64,000 bases of DNA from Auriscalpium vulgare (Eukaryota > Basidiomycota > Agaricomycetes > Russulales > Auriscalpiaceae): contig JAHBBC010000001.1 of the NCBI GenBank assembly GCA_019915015.1, forward strand, positions 2,356,001-2,420,000, read 5' to 3'. A program made the translations under genes and the position numbers. The notes under the pieces are model-generated. The model made no database searches, was not told the DNA's origin, and saw only the letters and a program-made list of their open reading frames with translations. Below are positions 1 to 9,758 of this stretch, piece after piece. Each line of letters starts with the position of its first letter. Position 1 is the stretch's first letter.

Positions 1-94
1 GCAGAGAAGGAAACAGATACGAGGAAGAATAAACTGACAAAAGAGCTCAGGTCGGAGTCCGTCCATGGTATTTTGTTGTTGCGAATGCACGCGC

Positions 95-3000
95 TCACCA
101 CGCCTCCGGCATGGGCGCGAACTCGCCTGGCCAGCCCGTGCCCCGGTTCGGGTTCATGAAGATGCCGTCGGATCCGTTCACGGGGAGGCCCAAGTCCGTG
201 AGGCTCTGCGCAGCGATGATCAGGCTTCGAAAGCACTGCGCGCATAGCTACACAACGCACCTGCTCCTGGAGCCACACGGGGATATCCGACGGATTGAGG
301 CTCGCCATGTTGTGCGGCCACGGGAAGCCGAGGTCCTCGATCGCGCCAGACGCGTCGACGAACGGGGCCATGACCATGCTGTCGTTCGGGCCGCCCGGGG
401 GGCCCATCGACGGCACTGTCGTCGGGCCCCCAGTCGGCATACCGACCTTGCGGCGCAGGTTCGCGAGCATGATGCGCAGCGTCAGCGCATATCTGCCAGG
501 TGAGCATGTCAGCAAGGGGGGAAGAGGGTGGGGAGTGGACGGACTGACCGCTCAGCGGCAACGTCGGAGAGGAGCTGCGCGAGCTGCTCGACCTGCGCGG
601 CAATTGCGCCGAGGTCCAGCTCCGAGGGGAAAAGGTTCGCCATCTTGAGCAGGAAGAGCCCTGAGAACGCCGCCGTAACGAGGCTGTCGTGCACGGCATA
701 ACGCAGCGCCGCACTGCGCAGAGCGTCAGCATGCCGCACAGAGCGCTAGGAAGTGCTCACATACCGGTATGCCGTGGACATAAGGAACGTGGACAGGCAG
801 TTCGTCGCGGCGTCCTTGGCCTGGAACGCGAGCTCGCGCTGCTCGAAGGGCATCTTGTCCCACGAAACGCCGCGCAACGCAACGCAGACGAGCCAGAGCT
901 TCGCATAGTGCAATTCGCCATCAAGGATTTTCACGAGCAGGGAGTCCTCGTCCATGGAATGCACTGTAAAGGCGTCCTCAATTCGCTGCCATCACTATGC
1001 ATATGGAAATTGCATACGGTGGAGCTCGTGGCAGTCGTGCCACCACTTATCCAGCGCGACATTCGCGCGCCGGATGAACGCGAGCGTATGGTGGTTGACT
1101 TGCCCGTTCATCGGCGAAAGCGTTTCGTAGATCTGGGCTGTAGTATCCGATCAGCTACGTTTACGCGTCAAAAACAGATATGAGAAGCATACTTTTTTGC
1201 GCGATCAGCTCGACTTGGGCGACGAGCCGAACGTCCGTGGGCGACGCCATCGGATGATTGAGCAGCACACGGCAGTGGCGAATGGAGTTTTCATCCCGGA
1301 GCACGATAGGCCTGCCCGTGCCGAGGCTCATCCTGCAACACAGCAATCATTAATTCCGCTACCAACTGATCCGCCACGATGAAGCACGCACTGATGGTCG
1401 AACCAATAGAGGCAGAGCCAGATCCGGGAAGACACGACGAGCTCGCGCTCCTCCTCCTCGGAGCGCTTCTTCCCGCCGTCATCCGCGAGCTTCTCGAGTG
1501 CGCGGTGCAGCCCGAGGTCAAGCGCCATGCGCATAGCGTGCCCGCTCGGGAGCCACCCGTTCGTGCTCCAGGCCGCCAGGAGCAGCATGCCTTGAGTTCC
1601 GTGAGCTTGAATTGCGAAAAAAAATTGGTGCACGGCCGCACCTTGCACAGCCTCATTCCTCACAACCGGGCCGAACAGAGACGAGCGCGCTATGCCTTGC
1701 GCCTCCTCGAGGGCCTTGTAGAACGTCGGGCCGGGAGGGTTGTTCCCGCTCCTGATCTTGCCTGCGACCGCGAGGATGGCGTCGAAGGTCCAGGGCGAGC
1801 GCTCCATGATCCCCTCATACGTGTCGTATGCGGGATCGAACAGCGGGATGAAGAGGTGACAGCCAGAGAAGAAGCTGCACATGCGTACCAGCAGTCAGAT
1901 GTGGTCTGCATGGGGCAGGAGATGAAAGAGGAACGAACATGTGGAACAGCTCTCTGGCTTCCGAGTCGGAGACCAAGCCCTGTAAAATGGTTGAGTTGCA
2001 TATCATGAGGACACCGCTAGCGTGACTTGCTTTCTCTACGACGTGCGGAAACGCATTACGGGGAATGGGCTCCGCCTTCTTGCGCTTTTTCACCCTGTTC
2101 ACCCGGATCAGATAAGCATCATCGAGGCGTTCATGCGCTCTTGACGAGGACGCACCTGGACGGGGAAAAAGAAGGCGCCGCCGCCGCCTCGGCGGCAGCG
2201 TTAGCCAGTCCCTGCAGCGCTTCAATGGGCGCATTCATCGTGGACCTCGGGAGTGTGTCTTCGGACTCGTCATCGGACGACGCAGCAGTGCTGGGCACGA
2301 TCCCATATGTAGCATACTTGTGAGGCTGCACACATCCGACGGTCAGCCGAGGTGACGCCTAATGAGATAGACGCTACATACCGGGGGCGCGAACCCTGGG
2401 AGCGGCGGGAAAGGGCGCGAGCCGCTGGCCCGCTGGTCCTGCATGAGGGCGGGGTCGTACTGCGGCTGTACGCCCGTGCGGGTGTCGGACACGTTGGTGA
2501 CATAGCCAGGGCCGTCTCGGTGTGGCGGGTAGACTGGCGGGGGCATGCCGCCTGGGTGGGCGTGCGCACCCTGGCTTTGGACAGCCGCGAGGATGCGGTC
2601 AAGGGACGACTGCATGCCTATCATCTGGCTCTGCATGACCTGTGCGATCACGAGGCGTCTACACACAGAAATGAAAGGAGATGAAAGGCGACGTACGACG
2701 TATTGGCCTTCGAGGCGCGAAAGACGTCTGCAAGGCGCGGGATGAGTGCGGGCGAACAAGTTTGCGCAGCGAGGGGACTGACTCGACGGAGGCGCTAGAC
2801 ATGACCTGGGCATTTTTCTTCTCTGGCTTTTCAAAGACACATGGGGTGCCGGAGAGCTGGCAACGGCGGCAGGGGGCCTGTGGGTGGGGGTGGTGAGCCG
2901 GGCCGGGGCGGTAGGGGCGGGCCAGCCGCAGCGAGCGGGGCGGGCCAGCGAAGCGACAGAAGAGAGGGCCACACACCTCTCCCTCACACCTGTTCTTGCC

Positions 3001-3180
3001 CTTGCGACAGGCGGTGCAGGCGCGGGCGCCGCGCTTTGGGATGTGGCCGGCGGGCATGCCATCGTCGACCTGCATGTCTGGGCTGGCGGAGTCGAGGGCG
3101 TTGAAGGAGAAGCTGGAGCGACGACGCTTGGAGGGGACTGTCGAGCCGTTTGAGACTGGCGTTGTCGGGGAGAGGGACAT
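95..3180 (-). CDS. Zn2Cys6 fungal transcription factor
   Basis: Nuclear DNA-binding regulator of the fungal binuclear-zinc family. The first exon starts at 3180 and carries a basic stretch followed by RACTACRKGKNRCEGE. After an intron the second half of the cluster, APCRRCQLSGTPC, appears, which completes the C-X2-C-X6-C ... C-X2-C-X6-C pattern. The middle region (about 1330-1880) encodes the fungal-specific regulatory domain (PF04082-like) with AWSTNGWLPSGHAMRMALDLGLHRAL and a following helix ending SSRIWLCLYWFDHQ. The end is a Gly/Pro-rich tail closing PEFAPMPEAW-like at 95-97. At least eight short introns are implied. No biosynthetic cluster surrounds it, so its targets cannot be inferred. 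The family assignment is firm; individual intron borders are not. Confidence 0.88.
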
Positions 3181-3416
3181 GTAGCGGGCGGGGGCAGGGA
3201 CGGCGAGGAGCAGGCCAGGTCTAGGGGCGGTCGCTGTGCGAGATCCCCCGCTGGGCGTGCTCGTTGACCGCCTCTGATTGGTCCGGCTCCCCGGTCAGTT
3301 GATCCCGCCCGCCTTCCCTTCAGTTCCCGCACACGGCCGCCCTTTCTCTCAGCGCTACGTCGCCCGCCCTTGCATTGCGCGCACAGTCTGCAGACACCAG
3401 CGAGCACCCGCCCTCC

Positions 3417-4452
3417 TCACACCGCCAGATCCTCATATTCCCCGTCGATCCCCAAGTACTTGCGGATGTCCTCCGCCTCCACACCATGCTGCCTCGTGAA
3501 GTACGACAGCAATATCGAGTAATTGTCTGCCTCTCTCCATCAGCTTCTCCATATCCGCACCGCGCCAAGCATCACGCACCTGTCCACCGCAATGCCGCCT
3601 CGCGCGCAAGTACGAGCGCCCGCTTCTTCTCCTCTACCTTGACGGGGTCGCACGCCCCGTACGCGGCCAGCTCCTTCTCCAGCGCGGCCAGCCCCTTTGT
3701 AACCTCTGCAAACCGCGCGAGCGCGCCCGTGCGTTCGGCCTGCGCGCGCGTTGTCAACCACAGCAAGTGACACACGGGCAGGTACGCACCGAGTCTAGGC
3801 GCGACGCGCGCTCGGCGTCAAGGCTCGCCTTGAGGTCTGCGAGGGCCCGCTCGTTCGCGCTGTGTGCGTCCTTCGCTACGTCCAGGCGGTTCTTCATCTG
3901 CTCATGGTCAATAGGCACTGTACTCTTGATATAATGCGAATATATGCGCTTCACGTACGAGGGCGCCGCGCTGCGAGGGGAAGCTCCAGAAAACTGTGCG
4001 TATATGCGTCAATTGATGATTTCCAGAGAACGCGTCACGCACAGTTCGATGAACCGACTTTGTCTGTCTGCACGAGGTTGTCGTCCACGAGCGACTGGAG
4101 GACCTCTTTCACAGACTGGGAGACTGGAGTCCATCAGCTACAGCGCTTGTACTTGAAAGGTTGTGCTTACCGATGCCCTTCATCTTGGGGCCTAGCTTTT
4201 CCAGCTCCTTCAGCTGAACAAACACGCTTAGTGTCAGAGTATATGCGCCCGCGTCTATGCACGAAGCTGACTTGGTAGAAGTCTTTCTGCTGGAGGGGTC
4301 AGTTTAGTCGAGCAGCTGAGGAAAAAACAGGTCGCACGGTTTCATGGAAGATCTCGAGGAGCTTTACGCGCTTTTCCTCTGCAGAGAGACCGCGGGGAGC
4401 CTGAGGTACCCATAAGTAAAACATGTTAACATACACGCATCGAACGCACCAT
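3417..4452 (-). CDS. MND1: Meiotic nuclear division protein 1
   Basis: Partner of Hop2 in the heterodimer that stimulates Dmc1/Rad51 strand invasion in meiosis. The spliced reading gives an N-terminal winged-helix start APRGLSAEEKRVKLLEIFHET, then KDFYQ, LKELEKLGPKMKGI, SVKEVLQSLVDDNLVQTDK and SSNFFWSFPSQRGAL. A coiled coil follows, including ELAAYGACDPVKVEEKKRA, then the conserved AALRWT block and the C-terminal FTRQHGVEAEDIRKYLGIDG segment ending at 3417. Length and domain order match the family. Two oddities: the first exon appears to be the ATG codon alone (4450-4452), and KDFYQ sits on a 15-nt microexon at 4272-4286. Its neighbours are unrelated. Confidence 0.9.
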
Positions 4453-4924
4453 GCTGCTTTCGTAGTACTTTCCTGGGTAGGTCAATGGGTGAAAGAGGTT
4501 GGAATGGCGCTAGGAGAGAGTGTCGATGAGAGGGAAGGATTTGTGGGATCTCGGGCGTGCGGCAAATGACGCGACGCGCGACAGATTTCCGATCACGTGC
4601 AAAGACTCTTCTCAGAAACTCCAAACTGTAGCTTTTCAAAACCTCAGGCTGGCTTTGACTTTGGCGAAGGTTTCGAAACGTATGCGCACGAAGAAGTCTG
4701 TGCGCAGTGCGCAGTGCATGCAGTGCAAGGCGCAGAACATCTGGCAAAGGCCGCGCGCCCATAGTGAAAATGACATCGTCATGCGGTACGCCGCGGTCCG
4801 CAGCTCCTCATAAAGATCCTCGCAATCGCGCGTCCTCCTCCATCCGATCCTTCATTTCCCTCTACCACACCGAATCATTCATTCCATCGAAGCCCCAGCC
4901 AAACGCATAGTCATACCTCGCACA
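4453..4924. other. Divergent intergenic region, MND1 / I9 inhibitor
   Basis: This gap lies between the start of MND1 on the minus strand and the I9 inhibitor on the plus strand, so it should hold both promoters. Open frames here are short, lack family resemblance and run antisense to one another. I see no clear TATA box, repeat or RNA gene. Confidence 0.5.
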
Positions 4925-5347
4925 ATGGCAAACAGTAAGCATCTCCCCTCAGCTGCGCACTGGCTGCTCGCCGCTAGGATCGCGCTCGCTCAACGTGACG
5001 TAGAGTACATCGTGGTGTTCAAGAAGGACACGTCCGCGGAAACAATCAAGAACCACGAGAGTGAGATCAAGAAATGCGGCGGCGAGGTGCACGATTCCTA
5101 TGACTCGGTGCTCAAGGTGCGTCGCATTTCTCCTGTCCAGTCTCCATTGTCCTCTGTTGGGCGAGGTCTGACGCGGCCGAGCAGGGATTTTCCGCAGTCA
5201 TTCCGGACAGTTACCTCCTCCAGCTGCAGAGCCTGCAGGGAGGCGAGATCGACTACATCGGTGCGCATCTTAGTCAGAGCGTTGTTGTATGTGACTGTGC
5301 TCATGAGTGCTGGTGTAGAGGCAGACGGCGTAGTTACTACGCAGTGA
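4925..5347 (+). CDS. Proteinase inhibitor I9 family protein
   Basis: Small cytosolic-type inhibitor related to subtilisin propeptides, the family of yeast Pbi2 and Pleurotus proteinase A inhibitor. Exon 1 is only ATGGCAAACA. After an intron the protein runs YIVVFKKDTSAETIKNHES, then EIKKCGGEVHDSYDSVLK, and after a second intron GFSAVIPDSYLLQLQSL. A third intron precedes the typical terminus EADGVVTTQ at 5347. The product is about 75 residues without a signal peptide, as usual for stand-alone I9 proteins. The beta-alpha-beta-beta-alpha-beta core and the C-terminal inhibitory tail are intact. In other fungi these proteins restrain vacuolar or secreted subtilases and assist their folding; that role here is inferred. 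Confidence 0.88.
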   Translation: MANSKHLPSAAHWLLAARIALAQRDVEYIVVFKKDTSAETIKNHESEIKKCGGEVHDSYDSVLKVRRISPVQSPLSSVGRGLTRPSRDFPQSFRTVTSSSCRACREARSTTSVRILVRALLYVTVLMSAGVEADGVVTTQ

Positions 5348-5426
5348 TGAAGAATGCTGCTTGTATCATGCTATAAATGTAAATGTCCTCCGAGTTGCTG
5401 CGTGCATGCTAGTTCTCCGAATCCTT

Positions 5427-6899
5427 TCATTTCGTCACCGACTCTGGGGGTATTGACCCCTGGACGACCGCCTCCGTGGTCGTACCCTCGCGTACGACAT
5501 TGTCCAGCGGTGCGACATCGCGCGCCATGTCGATGTCCTCCAGACACGGTGCGACGAAAATGATCCCATTGTACATCATGTACACCGTCGTCGTGAACAC
5601 GGCGACGAACAAAACGAATGTGATGCCTGCGTGTATCGCGCCGAATATCCTGAAGAAGCGCACATCGAACGTGCGGTATAGCGAGATCGTCAGGTTGGCG
5701 TAAACTCCCTGCCGCGAACCGTGAGCAATAGATGTGGACATGGTGTGGACGTGTCGGACGTACGTTCGGGAAGATCATGCCCCAGAACGGGATCCTGAAC
5801 GGGAAGCGGGTGCGCCGCACGACGTTCTGGATGCCGAGCAGCGCAAACGCAAGCCACATCGTCGCGAGTGCCCACAGGACGAATGCGATGCACACGCAAG
5901 CCACATATACGATCTCCCCCACGCGCGCGTCGCCCAGGAACAGGGACGTGCTGCCTTGCACGGGGAGGAAGCCGCGCAGCGCCTGGCCGATCAGGAGCAC
6001 GGAAAACCCGGCCTGGCCCATCGGGCCAAGCGGCACAAACGAGGAGACGACGGACGCGCCGGGAGGCGGGCCGTGCACGATGAGGCGGAGCAGGTAGAGC
6101 GTGAGGATCATAAAGGCGAGGGTGAGGCCGATGGCGACTAGGAATATGGAGGCGGTGATGGTGACGAGCGCGTGGGTCTCCGACAGCGGGTGCAGTGCAA
6201 GGGCAAGCGTGCCGCCGCTCGAGGACGCGACGATGAGCGTCACGACGGGCAGCAGCCATATTGAGGTCATGGTTTTGAGCGACTGTTCGTGAATGGTCGA
6301 CCTGCGTCCCGGTGAGAAACAGGTGCGCGGACTGCGGTGATTATTCGATACTTACATGACGTGGACAAGGCCCCAGCAGCACAGGCAGGACACCGCGACA
6401 TCGAGCCACCAAAGGCCCCAGAGTGTGTAGAGGAAAGCATTTCCCCCGAAGCCGTACTCTCCGTAGAAAAGCGTCACAGCGACGTTGATGAGTGTGACGG
6501 CGCCCATGGGGAAGCATCCGAGATACAAGCTCTGCATGGGATGTGCGAGCATGAGCTCCCAGACGTCTGGGAAGAGGATGTACCGGGAGAGGCTTGCGGC
6601 GAGAAAGAGAAGGAATAGGAAGAGGTTCAGAAAGAAGAAAACCGCGCTGAGGGCTTTCATGGGTGCGGTCTGTGGGCCGTACGGAAAGTTGGCGAAGAGG
6701 ATGGAGATGACGCCGACACCTGTGTAGATATTCACACATGGAATTTACTGGCCACCTGTACAAATCTCGTACCCATGTTCATTGCAAACCATGCCGGTGT
6801 GAAATGCCTGGAAATGCCGGCGTGAGCACATCCTGCAGGTGGAAGCCTTGCTGCGACATACCGGACGCAATCCTTCAGATCTTTCTTTCGATTGCTCAT
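5427..6899 (-). CDS. SSU1: Ssu1/TDT-family sulfite efflux-type transporter
   Basis: Plasma-membrane transporter of the tellurite-resistance/dicarboxylate (SLAC1/TehA/Mae1) superfamily, closest in pattern to fungal sulfite pump Ssu1. The start at 6899 gives MSNRKKDLKDCVR, then a small exon HFTPAWFAMNMG, then VGVISILFANFPYG; the HFTPAWF and MG-GVISILF motifs are the family signature. About ten hydrophobic segments follow, with FLFLLFLAASLSRYILFP, GCFPMGAVTLINVAVTLFYG and LGPMGQAGFSVLLIGQA, where the Pro/Gly kinks expected of the channel-like fold are visible. The last exon (5427-5741) contains the GVYANLT motif and a TM helix, then a short acidic tail. Sulfite export is the best-known activity, but malate or nitrite transport by relatives means the substrate is inferred. 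Confidence 0.85.
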
Positions 6900-7471
6900 C
6901 GCAGTTGAGAAGAGTCGTGTCCGAGTCAGAGAGGATTTTAAAAGCGCCTACGGAACCCCTGGAGTGTCTTATACCGGACGAGGGCAATTCGGAATTCGGG
7001 GTGTGAACGTGATGGGGAAGCCCCGGCTCGCGGAAAAAAGGTCAAGACATCGAAAACCTGGGGTCTGTGACTTGCAGATAACCAACTTGACGATGAACGA
7101 CCGAGGTATGTAACTCGAGATTGTGGACAAAGGCGCAAATTAACTTGAAATGTCGGGCTGAAACGGTATTTTGTTCCCACGATGCAATGCCTGAGTCCGC
7201 CGCTCTGGTCGGGGCCCTCGGAGTCCATCGCTGCGCGTCGAAGCTAAGGCAGTCTCCCCGAGAACACCCACTGCAGGTGGGTCGAGCACGGTGCAGCTCG
7301 ACGACAGCGAGCGACAGCGCGGCGGTGGCCGAGACTTCCCAATCCGGCTTCATCTAACTCGCCTTTGCTCGCCCTCTGCTCTCTACGCTCACCCAAAGCG
7401 CAATCCACGTCTGCTGCCTCAGCCCTGGGTCTCTCGTGTAGCGGTTTCTCAGAGGACGCCTGGTCGTATCA

Positions 7472-7484
7472 GAAGCTTCGCGAA
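7472..7484 (+). promoter_or_regulatory. Perfect three-unit heat-shock element
   Basis: The sequence GAAGCTTCGCGAA is an exact GAA-nn-TTC-nn-GAA array, the canonical trimer site for heat-shock factor. It also contains a 12-bp perfect palindrome at 7475-7486. It sits about 75 bp before the ATG at 7560 and 13 bp before a TATA box, the usual position for a functional element. Binding by the organism's HSF is inferred. Confidence 0.7.
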
Positions 7485-7496
7485 GCGTAGGTCGAA

Positions 7497-7505
7497 TATA
7501 TAAAG
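7497..7505 (+). promoter_or_regulatory. TATA box of the orphan gene at 7560
   Basis: TATATAAAG lies 55-63 bp before the ATG at 7560, a normal spacing in basidiomycete promoters, and directly follows the heat-shock element. Confidence 0.7.
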
Positions 7506-7559
7506 CTCGCGCGTCCGCACGCCAACCTTCGCACCCACCAGATCAACACCAGATACGCC

Positions 7560-9332
7560 ATGGGCCTCCTCGACAACATCAGGTGGTCCCCAAAGCCGCC
7601 CGCACAGGCGCTGCCATCGATAGGCAGCTCAGTTGCCCTTCCGATTGCCAGCGAGCCCGCTGCCGCCGCTACCACAGAGCTCCAGGTGTCTACCGCCGCG
7701 CCGTCCACTGCCTCCCACACTACCGAGGCGCCTTCCACGGCCGCCAAGCCGCCCCGCTGGTCCTTCCAGCGCACGCTGGACCTCTTCAGCCCACAGAAGA
7801 ACGAGCACAAGCCCGCGCTCTCGCTCGCGCAGGACCAAACGAAGCGCGAGCACGCCGCCCACGCTGCGCAGACGCCCAAGGCGAAGCGCCCCGCCGCGAA
7901 CAAGTCCGACCGGCGCGCGAAACAGTCCGCGCTCGTTGTGCGCTCGCTCATCGTCGGGAGCCCCGCGGGGGGCACCAGGGGCGTGGAGGTTACCGATAAG
8001 GCGCTGGTGAAGAAGCCGAAGCCGACGCAGGGCGTGTCCCGGGATGTCGTGAACCGCGTGAAGACGCAGCTCCTCGCGCCCAAGGCCGCGAACCGCGTCA
8101 TTGCGCAGCTACGTGTACTCCCCGCGGTGGATGCACTCGACGCACCGAACGAGGGCGCGAGCAACGTCCTGCCGATTCACGCCGTGTGTCTCCCTTACAC
8201 CGAATGCGAGACGCAGGAGAAGCACTTCAGCTTGCTCGAGTCCGCCGCTGCCACTAGCAGCGTTGCGACCGCCACGCTATCGTCAATCTCCGGCGCCTTC
8301 GCGGATTTGCATCTGGTGTCGCTTGTTTCAGCCCCGAACTTTGGTCTCGGTGCGTCGGCAGAAGCAGAGGGCATCCTGGCAGGCGCGGTGCCGACCGCGG
8401 AGACGATCATTGAGGGTGCTGAGCAGATCACGCCGCAGCTGATGGCTTTGGGATATGCGACGGGGAAAGCGGTGATCCCTGACCACACCGGTGCGTCAGC
8501 TATGAAGCTATAGTGTATGAAGCACTGACGGTGGGCTGCAGGAGTGTATCCGCCGACTGACAGGATGTCGGTGCTTACATGTGAGATCCCTTTTGTCCTT
8601 CAGGCGGCGACGATATCTGATGCTAATGTTAATGATCAGACTGGTGGGGTTTAGAGCTTGTCTTGCCGCCTCCTTCGATTGCATACCTCGACGTGCGCAC
8701 CAGTTGGCTCAGTTCGTGCCTCCACTTACGCATCGCAGCAGAATACGCAATCTATCTCGCACACTGTCATGAACTTCCTCACGGCACTCGGGATGCTCAA
8801 TAACGGCGTGCGTGAGATCTTGCCGTTCGTGCGGTACATGTCGCAGTTCGTCGATTTTGAGTTCAACCAGATACGCGGTCAAGACCAGGGTCAGGGCGTT
8901 GTCTGCGCGGCTACATGGTGCGTTTTGAGGTCAAATTTGGCGATGCTCATTCAATGACGATATACGGTGTCTCTCTTCCAGGATCATGCCGGCGGCTATG
9001 GTGAATCTGCTTGGGATTGACATCTGGGATTACGCGCTAATAGATAGAATGTATAGGTTCCCCGCCCATGGGACTTCCCCGCCCCGCCCGCGTCTGAACC
9101 CGATACCACTGCGGACGCCCCCAGTGTAGAGCCAGTCAATGGACAGCCTTCGCAGGTCACATCTCCCGCTCCTGTTTTGACTCCAGGCGCTCCTCCACAA
9201 TCTCCCCGACCGATCGAGTCATCTCCGGAGAAGCCTGCAGGTCCCAACGATACCCCCTCGCCCCTCGTTACGCCGCCTATAGCGGTCTTCCCTGCCCCCG
9301 GCGTATCTGTCGCCGTTGCATCTGGAGCGTGA
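7560..9332 (+). CDS. Orphan basidiomycete protein, low-complexity N-terminus
   Basis: I do not recognise the family. The first exon (7560 to about 8488) encodes a Ser/Thr/Ala-rich stretch, then a basic region with PKAKRPAANKSDRRAKQ, then segments resembling amphipathic helices such as SISGAFADLHLVSLVSAPNF. Short exons follow: GVYPPTDRMSVL, DWWGLELVLPPPSIAYL, then a compact exon from about 8745 with MNFLTALGMLNNGVREILPF and VRYMSQFVDFEFNQI. The end is Pro-rich, with PRPWDFPAPP, closing VSVAVASGA at 9332. The conserved-looking core is the Trp/Pro and VRYMSQFVDFEFNQI part. No signal peptide is seen, nor a clear membrane span. The promoter carries a heat-shock element, so stress induction is plausible. 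Confidence 0.7.
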
Positions 9333-9758
9333 TGTTGATAATTCTCTTCCTCGGCTGCCTCATTGAGCATCGCGTTTACAATTCACGACCTTGTCACGAC
9401 GACTTCCATACGACGACTTTCTACTGTCAGTCTTTTCGCTATGTATAGCATACCATTCACCATACCACTTCGCACGCATAATCATTATACTCATGCATAG
9501 GCCTTCAGCAATACCATGCGGTTCCACGACGCGTGACAGCGCCCTCTGTTGGGCCGTTAAGCCTGTGAAAAGGGCGAGAGGCGACGTGGACGACGTGTGT
9601 CCAGCGTAGACACGCGTATCCAGCCACGTGCGGGGTCGCTACCCGATCGGGAAGCCAGCCTGCTCGACCTCGTGCGGGAGCAACGTCGCGCTGCCTCTTT
9701 CCCCCCATCCACCCGCGCCCACGTATCCCGTTCTTTATCCCAAGCGCGGCAGGACTCG
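9333..9758. other. Intergenic region before LSB6
   Basis: Tandem plus-strand genes flank this stretch. It should hold the terminator of the orphan gene and the promoter of the PI4-kinase. Short open frames here look like noise, and I see no repeat or RNA gene. Confidence 0.5.

Larger units (their letters stand above)
6900..7559. promoter_or_regulatory. Divergent promoter region, SSU1-like / orphan gene
   Basis: This gap separates two divergent genes and shows no coding signal. Its right end carries a heat-shock element and a TATA box that both point to the plus-strand gene at 7560 and are listed separately. Confidence 0.55.
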
